DNA from: Proteobacteria bacterium UBA1673
GTDB taxonomy: Bacteria > Pseudomonadota > Gammaproteobacteria > Comchoanobacterales > Comchoanobacteraceae
Direction of reading: 5' to 3'
NCBI GenBank assembly: GCA_002320385.1
Contig: DCKN01000037.1
Span: 1-40,523 of the forward strand
Length of the DNA stretch: 40,523 nucleotides
Position 1 is the first letter of the stretch; every line of letters starts with the position of its first letter. A model generated the notes under the pieces. It was not told where the DNA came from and made no database searches. It saw only the letters and a list, made by a program, of their open reading frames with translations. The position numbers were made by a program, and so were the translations under genes. Shown here one piece after another: positions 35,201-40,523 of the stretch.

Positions 35201-36320
35201 TCTAAGCCTCTACTGCCATTTGCCATGGTGCCAAGAGAAATGCCCCTATTGTGACTTTAATTCGTTCAAGAAAACGGACAAGGATCACATGTCGACGTAC
35301 ACAGATGCTATTTGCCAAGATATTCGGCATAGTGCATCTTTAGCGCTGGGTCGTCCGCTTCGCAGTATTTTTTTTGGTGGTGGCACGCCGAGCCTATTTC
35401 CTGAAGCCTCTATCAATCGTATACTTGACTGTATTCGATCGCACTTTACGCTAAGTCGTGACTGTGAAATAACACTTGAAATGAATCCCTCATCTTTTGA
35501 GATCAAAAAAATGCGCGCTTATGTCGAAATGGGGATTAACCGTTTATCCATAGGCGTGCAGAGTTTTCATGAAGAATCATTGCGGCTACTTGGTCGCACT
35601 CACGACCCACAAGAAGCACTGCTTGCGGTTGATACCGCCCTATCCTTGCCTTTTAGCTCTGTGAATGTGGATTTAATGTATGCACTGCCACAACAAACAC
35701 TAGCGGCATCACTTGCTGATCTGCAACAAGTCATTACTTTGGCTCCCCCTCATATTTCCTGGTACGAACTCACCATTGAGGCCAATACATACTTCGCCAA
35801 ATATCGCCCCAATTTGCCTGACGACGAATTACAGTTTGCGATGTACCAACAAGGCATTCAAACACTGCGTCAGCATGGTTATGAACGTTATGAGATTTCC
35901 GCTTTTGCCCAAACACCCATGCTTCAGTGTCAACATAATCTCAATTATTGGCAGTTTGACGATTATTTGGGTTGTGGTAATGGTGCTAGCAGTAAGATTA
36001 CCATGAATGGCCGTATCAAACGCTTTCAAAAATATCGAAACCCTGGTCTTTATCAGGCCAATCCTACGCAACATGTCCATGAATCTATTGTTAGTCCCGA
36101 TGCACTTGTATTTGAATACATGCTCAATCGTATGCGTCTTTTGTCGCCTATTCCTTGGGGTGATATACAGGCAAAAACCATGCTCTCTGATAAGGAACTG
36201 CGTGAGCGTCTGGCTCCCTGTATCAACCAAGGCTATCTCGAGGCGACACCTGATGATCTGTCAATCACTGAAAAAGGCCAATTGTTTATGAATGACTGTC
36301 AGGCATTATTGATTTCTTGA
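35187..36320 (+). CDS. hemW: Radical SAM heme chaperone HemW
   Basis: The product has 377 residues. The radical SAM cysteines 15, 19 and 22 are in WCQEKCPYCDFNSF, followed by FFGGGTPSLF. The HemW-specific HN-x2-YW motif appears in CQHNLNYWQFDDYLG, which separates it from oxidative HemN. It delivers heme to respiratory proteins. The ATG at 35187 lies inside the end of the acetyltransferase gene; an earlier frame opening at 35151 is not needed. Confidence 0.93.
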   Translation: MTHPNLSLYCHLPWCQEKCPYCDFNSFKKTDKDHMSTYTDAICQDIRHSASLALGRPLRSIFFGGGTPSLFPEASINRILDCIRSHFTLSRDCEITLEMNPSSFEIKKMRAYVEMGINRLSIGVQSFHEESLRLLGRTHDPQEALLAVDTALSLPFSSVNVDLMYALPQQTLAASLADLQQVITLAPPHISWYELTIEANTYFAKYRPNLPDDELQFAMYQQGIQTLRQHGYERYEISAFAQTPMLQCQHNLNYWQFDDYLGCGNGASSKITMNGRIKRFQKYRNPGLYQANPTQHVHESIVSPDALVFEYMLNRMRLLSPIPWGDIQAKTMLSDKELRERLAPCINQGYLEATPDDLSITEKGQLFMNDCQALLIS

Positions 36321-36679
36321 TACGGCGCTGATGTATGATAGCGCAACGCTTACAAGGTCAACGTTGAATGTCAGTCGTCTCGGATTATCGGATTCAAAGT
36401 GATCAATCTGGCTATGTAATCATACCGCGCTTATGCTTGAAAAAAGACCATCGGATTCTTGGCTCAAGGCGCGTTCATAATCAGTTACGATAGCCACGAT
36501 GACTTTTGTTATTTACAAAACCGCCAAAACCACAATAGGATCGACAAAACTCAATCGCTCATGGTCGTATGTACTGTCATCTCGAGGCCTATTCAATGCC
36601 GACGATTGATTACTGATCTTTCTGGGCATTTGCTTGATATGATGGTATAATCTTGCTGTTACGAAATGAATGGTTACCC
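36321..36679. other. Intergenic region between hemW and trmB
   Basis: The stretch is 359 bp. A 63-codon frame at 36459-36650 has no ribosome binding site and no protein-like composition. I see no other motif. Confidence 0.5.
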
Positions 36680-37342
36680 ATGAAAAAAGCTACGAGCTAT
36701 CAGCGTCGATCCGGTCGCCTTAGTCATAACCAAAAAGAACAACTCATTAGTAATCCGCATCTATTACGGAGCCATGATGCGCTTGTTGATGTACTCAATA
36801 GCTATTCAAATAAGGCTCTTGCGTTGGAAATAGGATTTGGCATGGGTGAGCATCTATTACAGAATGCGCTTGAAAACTCCGATATCATACACATTGGGAT
36901 TGATATTTATCGGCCTGGAATTGCTCGAGTTCTTCAGATTATTGATGAAAAAAAATTGAATAATTGCTATGTTCTTGAGGGCGATGCTGTTGATCACCTT
37001 GCTTCTTTTGGCACAATACGCTTTCAATCGATTGATATTCATCACCCTGACCCATGGCCCAAAAAGCGGCATAAAAAACGACAGCTTTTGCATCAAGACT
37101 TTATTACTACCGCATGTAAGCTCTTGGAAGAAAACGGCAAACTACAAATCATTACCGATGATTTTTCCTATTTTGAGCACATTCTTGAGCAAATAAGCAT
37201 GCCTAGTATCGCCTCGCTCGTGGAGTCTTCGATTACAAGAAATCGCCCACCTAATAGTAAATATGGACGCAAGGCTGTGGCCGAGGGCCGGGAAATCAAT
37301 GCCATTGACTTGATCAGACGCGTTGAATCCGTTGTAACATAA
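36680..37342 (+). CDS. trmB: tRNA (guanine-N7-)-methyltransferase TrmB
   Basis: The product has 220 residues. It methylates G46 of tRNAs. Seen: the SAM-binding loop LEIGFGMGEHLLQ, HIGIDIYRPGIARVL, and DIHHPDPWPKKRHKKRQLL, the family signature that normally reads FPDPW. A TTG at 36653 would lengthen it by nine residues; the ATG at 36680 is preferred although no clear ribosome binding site is seen. It is convergent with the Xre gene, ending 8 bp from it. Confidence 0.95.
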   Translation: MKKATSYQRRSGRLSHNQKEQLISNPHLLRSHDALVDVLNSYSNKALALEIGFGMGEHLLQNALENSDIIHIGIDIYRPGIARVLQIIDEKKLNNCYVLEGDAVDHLASFGTIRFQSIDIHHPDPWPKKRHKKRQLLHQDFITTACKLLEENGKLQIITDDFSYFEHILEQISMPSIASLVESSITRNRPPNSKYGRKAVAEGREINAIDLIRRVESVVT

Positions 37343-37350
37343 TGCGCTGT

Positions 37351-38001
37351 CTATGCTAAGCGGAATGCGGGTGCCTGGACCCATATGACAGGTGCGGCAA
37401 AGGCGGGTTGGCAATTTGTGATGATTGGAAATTCTGGTAACAAATTGAGCGGGGCAAGATGAAAGTGCCCGGCACTGTCTCCGGGCATCACTCGACGTAA
37501 TATCAGACCAGTCTCTAATGCATAGACCAAACAGTCTTGTCCGATTAAATGATCGATCTCGGCTTGATATCGCTTAATGCCGGCAACATAGCATCCGTTG
37601 GGATACTGCGGCTGCATCGCAGCGTTGGTGACTGGACAATCGACTAAACCAGGATACAACTTTCGTAGTGCTGATAATTCTGCAATGATTTGCTTGCGCA
37701 TTGGCAGCAATGAATCTGGTAGTTTTAACGCTGCTAGCGCGTCAGCACCTTTCGGTCTTTGGTACGGCCCTGTACCAATTCCATACAATAGCCAATCCAT
37801 GCTGATTTCAATTTCCTCTGCCCGATAAGCACGCAATAAAGCGACCGCACCTCTTTCAGTGAGTCGATTTCTACCTGACTCCCAATTTTGTAAGGTACTT
37901 TTTGCAACACCGTAACGATGACTCAACTGGTCTCTTGATAAGCCACTTAGCCCTCGAACAAAATGCAGGCGCTTAGCGCGCGCTTGCGCTTCGGTTTGCA
38001 T
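37351..38001 (-). CDS. Xre-family repressor with inactive S24-like domain
   Basis: The product has 216 residues. The N-terminal helix-turn-helix (about 11-65) includes LSRDQLSHRYGVAKSTLQNWESGRN. The C-terminal part (about 118-190) has the layout of the LexA/CI S24 domain: NAAMQPQYPNGCYVAG in place of a SM-x-P-x3-G site, and LETGLILRRVMPG in place of the Lys segment. The Ser is Ala128 and the Lys appears to be Arg, so self-cleavage is not expected. It probably acts as a ligand- or dimerisation-controlled repressor. AAGGA precedes the ATG. A palindrome upstream of its promoter may be its operator. No phage genes are adjacent. Confidence 0.8.
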   Translation of the reverse strand: MQTEAQARAKRLHFVRGLSGLSRDQLSHRYGVAKSTLQNWESGRNRLTERGAVALLRAYRAEEIEISMDWLLYGIGTGPYQRPKGADALAALKLPDSLLPMRKQIIAELSALRKLYPGLVDCPVTNAAMQPQYPNGCYVAGIKRYQAEIDHLIGQDCLVYALETGLILRRVMPGDSAGHFHLAPLNLLPEFPIITNCQPAFAAPVIWVQAPAFRLA

Positions 38002-38030
38002 ACAGCATCCTTATCAACCCTCTTGTAGTT

Positions 38031-38059
38031 AAGCTAACAGATCCGTTTTTTTGATTCAA
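38031..38059 (-). promoter_or_regulatory. Promoter of the Xre repressor gene
   Basis: On the minus strand TTGAAT (38059-38054) and TAGCTT (38036-38031) have a 17-bp spacer. Confidence 0.45.
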
Positions 38060-38068
38060 CCGTATGAA

Positions 38069-38081
38069 AGTCGATTCGACT
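38069..38081. promoter_or_regulatory. 13-bp palindrome, candidate Xre operator
   Basis: AGTCGA-T-TCGACT is a perfect inverted repeat directly upstream of the -35 box of the Xre gene. The position and size suit a dimeric helix-turn-helix repressor acting on its own gene. Confidence 0.4.
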
Positions 38082-38452
38082 ATCTCAGCGTTTGTATCAA
38101 AATTGATTGCACCCACTGTCTGAAGCTTAGATCGCTATCATTTGACAGATGTTTTTAGACAGTGTTCACGGTATCCCATACTGTCTACTCGCCCTGATAC
38201 TTTTGGTTTCGTAGGCCATGATAGCCTTTCGTAATCAATAATGCTCATGCTGTTGATCGATCCAGTTTTATTTAACGCTTGATTGACACGACCTGTCTTA
38301 TCATCGGCGGACCGTTTCTTCTTCAATAATCTCGTGGACAAGTGGTTGCTGAGTGCTGGATGCTTGGTGCCGGGTGTTGGCAAAAACCGTCTACGGTATT
38401 TACATTATTTGTTAACATGATATCATTAATGTAACAATTTAAAATTTATAAC

Positions 38453-39316
38453 ATGCCTCGACCTACCAACAAATTTTATGACTGGATTAGTCACCGTGTT
38501 GTGAGACCATTGTCTCGTATCATCGCTCCAGAAAATACTGATTATTCTGTTGGAGATCAACTCATCATCAAGCGCTTAACCGGGCTACCCAGTTGTATGT
38601 ATACTGATGAAAACCCATCCCGATCACCGGAACAGTTTGCACAACAGTTTCGCTCACAGTCGATGCTGACTTGGCTGTATCAACACCATGATCACCCATT
38701 GTTTGTTCAACAAAATACCACTGCTCTGCACACGCTGGTGCGTCTTCAGGATGTTCATGGGATTGGTGTCCTGGCTAAGCGTCAGGTTGATATGAATATC
38801 AAGGAGACCGCTTCAGGATTAAGTTGTTTAAATTTGTTAACTGGCATGTGTGCCAATCATCAAAGTCGCGTCTTCTTTGATGCTCAGCGTAATCGCTTGC
38901 ACATGGGTAGACGCGATTCCTTATTTGCGACCCTGTGTCAATACGGTGCGACAATCGACCTTGGCACCTTAATTCATATTATGACTGATTGTTCGACCCT
39001 TAAGCGGCGTCAATTTACTTGTTGGCATTATTTTATGCAGCACCACCAAGATGCACTATTTGCCTTATGTTCAACACACAACGCCAAGCGGACCAGTTAT
39101 TCACAATGGAAGACATTCTGCACCGATCATTTGGGGGCAGCGTTCAAGCGGCACATGCAACACAGTGACCACACGCGCTTCCAAAACTATAGTCGGGATC
39201 AATTGAAAAAAGTGCTTACAACAATCGTCGAAGAGTGTAGCGGTCTTTTATATGATATGCGCCGCTCAACGTCTTTGCATGAGACAAAGATCACTGCGAT
39301 TGAGCCAGTCGGGTAA
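38453..39316 (+). CDS. Probable ankyrin-like protein, unknown function
   Basis: The product has 287 residues. A segment at about 86-135 reads TTALHTLVRLQDVHGIGVLA, then VDMNIKETASGLSCLNLLTG, close to the ankyrin pattern (TALH-x-LV, D-x-N-x3-GLS-x-L-x-LL). A further weak unit ends in LFATLCQYGATIDLGTLIHI. The rest is helical and rich in His, Gln and Arg, with no signal peptide or membrane helix. Ankyrin proteins in Legionellales are often secreted effectors; no secretion signal can be proven here. There is no strong ribosome binding site before the ATG. Other repeat folds remain possible. Confidence 0.6.
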   Translation: MPRPTNKFYDWISHRVVRPLSRIIAPENTDYSVGDQLIIKRLTGLPSCMYTDENPSRSPEQFAQQFRSQSMLTWLYQHHDHPLFVQQNTTALHTLVRLQDVHGIGVLAKRQVDMNIKETASGLSCLNLLTGMCANHQSRVFFDAQRNRLHMGRRDSLFATLCQYGATIDLGTLIHIMTDCSTLKRRQFTCWHYFMQHHQDALFALCSTHNAKRTSYSQWKTFCTDHLGAAFKRHMQHSDHTRFQNYSRDQLKKVLTTIVEECSGLLYDMRRSTSLHETKITAIEPVG

Positions 39317-39484
39317 GAAAATGAGGTTTATCTTAGCCGATTATTTCATGTAATTACCAGGCTTAACGCACTGAACAGACGCCTAGGGCTTTAGTGTGGC
39401 TAAGATTGCAATCATCGTATGTGATGGCTGGAGATTTGTAGCAAATTCTATTAAGATATCATCTTATCAAACAGCATAGGCTTT

Positions 39485-39715
39485 ATGAACGATAACGCTT
39501 TTATCTGTAAACGGCTTGGTGCTGGGCATACGCCCATGCAAAGATCTCCTTATCCTGGAGAACTTGGTCAAACCATTCAACAGTATTATTCACTCGAGGC
39601 TTGGCAACTTTGGCTTGAACAACAAACTCAGTTGATCAATGAACATCGTTTGAATCCATTGGATCCCAAAGATCGTCATATGATTGAACAGGCCATGCGT
39701 GCTTTTTTCTCTTAA
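39485..39715 (+). CDS. yggX: YggX-type Fe(II)-trafficking/oxidative damage protection protein
   Basis: The product has 76 residues. The family pattern is clear: ICKRLGAG, YPGELGQTIQQYYSLEAW, WLEQQTQLINEHRLNPLDP and HMIEQAMRAFF. The conserved Cys at the N-terminus is present. It is shorter than E. coli YggX (91 residues) and lacks the C-terminal tail. It protects iron-sulfur enzymes, and MutY is one such enzyme; in E. coli yggX is next to mutY, here they are 34 kb apart. Confidence 0.88.
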   Translation: MNDNAFICKRLGAGHTPMQRSPYPGELGQTIQQYYSLEAWQLWLEQQTQLINEHRLNPLDPKDRHMIEQAMRAFFS

Positions 39716-40018
39716 TTGTCATGCGTGTTAAGCATCCAGCGTTTGGAATAGCTCATGCAACCCTGAGCTTACGTGCTGATTACGCTGTATTTTAAGGGGC
39801 CGCTTGATCAGATGAGAAGCTTGCGTGTGCGTCGGAATACTATTTTTGGCGCATCATAGGGACTTGTTGATCAAGATCACGACAATCCCGTAACGATCAT
39901 TGACAAACGATTTCAGGAAATGATCGACTCGGTTACGTAAGCTGCTGTGCTGCCGCTAAGGTTAAATACCCACAAAGCACTTGCAATAATCATTAGAAAA
40001 GGGTTTAATACTACCACC
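39716..40018. other. Intergenic region before tRNA-Phe
   Basis: About 300 bp with no gene. No clear tRNA promoter was assigned. Confidence 0.5.
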
Positions 40019-40091
40019 GGCCAGATAGCTCAGTTGGTAGAGCAGTGGACTGAAAATCCTCGTGTCGGCAGTTCGAATCTGCCTCTGGCCA
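40019..40091 (+). tRNA. tRNA-Phe (GAA anticodon)
   Basis: The cloverleaf folds by hand: acceptor GGCCAGA with TCTGGCC plus discriminator A; D-stem GCTC/GAGC; anticodon loop CTGAAAA with anticodon GAA; T-stem GGCAG/CTGCC around TTCGAAT. CCA is not encoded. The anticodon stem GTGGA/TCCTC contains one U-U mismatch at the second pair. The sequence otherwise follows bacterial tRNA-Phe closely (GATAGCTCAG-TGGTAGAGCA). Confidence 0.93.
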
Positions 40092-40450
40092 TTCTCCTTG
40101 CATTTATCAATCTTCGCAGATAGATTCGTTAAGTTTCTTCTGATGATCGTCCACGACATGCCTAAACATCTTTGAGGTAGCTTTGCAACCTGATCATGTC
40201 ATTGTTGATCCCATAAACAGCGTGATGTTCTACTTGCTGTCTTGTTGGTCATACGCTTTAGAGACCTCATGAATCTTTTATTATTCGATGACATTGTGCT
40301 AAGGTTTGTGCATAGCGCAGTCATATGCGCATCGATTCTGCTTGTTTACCAATTGCAAAAGCACGTCGAGGTATTTTTATCAGAAAACAGTCGACAATGT
40401 CTGTTAAAATAATTAAACTAATGTTAACTGTAGTCTATTCTGAGTTTTTT
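40092..40450. other. Intergenic region after tRNA-Phe
   Basis: About 360 bp. No gene, attachment-site repeat of the tRNA 3' end, or integrase remnant was seen. The last 60 bp are AT-rich and probably hold the promoter of the next gene. Confidence 0.5.
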
Positions 40451-40523
40451 ATGCGCAAACATTTTCACCCTTTTTTAATATTCGTTTTGTTGTCATGTTG
40501 GGTGCCTATCTTCGCCGATGATG
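40451..40523 (+). CDS. Secreted protein, N-terminal fragment only
   Basis: The frame is open from the ATG at 40451 to the window edge. It reads MRKHFHPFLIFVLLSCWVPI then FADD, a typical Sec signal peptide with cleavage probably after IFA. GAG lies about 9 bases upstream. Nothing of the mature protein is visible, so no function can be proposed. Confidence 0.6.
   Translation, partial: MRKHFHPFLIFVLLSCWVPIFADD

Larger units (their letters stand above)
38002..38452. other. Intergenic region upstream of the Xre and ankyrin-like genes
   Basis: This 451-bp gap holds the Xre promoter (38031-38059) and an adjacent 13-bp palindrome. An 81-codon minus-strand frame at 38138-38383 lacks protein-like features and is not called. 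The last 60 bp before the ankyrin-like gene are very AT-rich. Confidence 0.5.

Noticed and set aside
36459..36650. 63-residue frame between hemW and trmB
   Set aside because: No ribosome binding site and no protein-like pattern.
38138..38383. 81-residue minus-strand frame
   Set aside because: Low-complexity, basic composition without a ribosome binding site; probably chance in non-coding DNA.
39962..40159. Minus-strand frame of 65 residues containing RQIRTADTRIFSPLLYQLSY
   Set aside because: It is the antisense of the tRNA-Phe gene; this string is a familiar false protein over tRNA genes.
40080..40450. Integrated element at the tRNA-Phe 3' end
   Set aside because: No integrase, no repeat of the tRNA end and no mobile genes were found in the available flank.

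Overview
The window looks like chromosomal DNA of a gammaproteobacterium with a host-associated lifestyle, most like the Legionellales (Legionella/Coxiella/Berkiella side). This is inferred from gene content and order, since no search could be run. Supporting points are conserved gammaproteobacterial pairs (ndk-rlmN, mreB-mreC-mreD, gatC-gatA-gatB, miaB-ybeZ-corC, plsY next to tsaD, hemW and trmB, mutY and yggX in the same region), moderately AT-rich DNA, and eukaryote-facing proteins scattered between housekeeping genes. Those proteins are a long helical-repeat protein, a Ulp1/C48-like cysteine protease, an ankyrin-like protein and several orphan membrane or secreted proteins.

Layout. 1-1894 (minus): a repeat protein that runs off the left edge, with at least 14 copies of a 43-44 residue unit in two alternating types. 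2256-4085: a small secreted protein and a gene broken by a -1 frameshift. 4218-5225: mutY. 5280-7703 (minus): a P-type-ATPase-like membrane protein that has lost its nucleotide-binding domain. 7802-9070 (minus): an AmpG-like transporter. 9338-10105: a membrane-anchored cupredoxin with His where the axial Met is expected. 10381-10535: an AT-rich tract followed by two inverted DnaA-box-like 9-mers. 10544-12739 (minus): apparent operon lexA-dinB-rnfH, whose upstream region carries GAAC-N7-GAAC, the alphaproteobacterial type of SOS box. 13016-14686: CE-clan protease with transmembrane segments. 15328-16835: ndk-rlmN. 16986-19277 (minus): mreBCD. 19411-22654: gatCAB. 22711-25336: MFS transporter and miaB. 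25503-27295: ybeZ-corC, without ybeY between them. 27493-29916: leuS. 30175-32336 (minus): an HSDL2-like dehydrogenase with altered active site and an orphan protein. 32638-37342: plsY, tsaD (minus), a GNAT acetyltransferase overlapping hemW, and trmB. 37351-38001 (minus): an Xre repressor with a dead S24-like domain. 38453-39715: ankyrin-like protein and yggX. 40019-40091: tRNA-Phe. A secreted protein begins at 40451 and runs off the right edge.

How the genes work together. The core genes cover translation fidelity (gatCAB, leuS, miaB, tsaD, trmB, rlmN, tRNA-Phe), cell shape (mreBCD), phospholipid synthesis (plsY), nucleotide supply (ndk), oxidative damage control (mutY, yggX) and the SOS response (lexA, dinB). 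The accessory genes share features: TTG or weakly marked starts, AT-rich upstream DNA, hydrophilic C-terminal tails and, in three cases, recognisable enzyme folds with altered catalytic residues. The strongest leads are the CE-clan protease, the P-type ATPase without an N domain, the repeat protein, the axial-His cupredoxin and the unusual SOS box. No phage, insertion sequence, CRISPR array or rRNA was seen.
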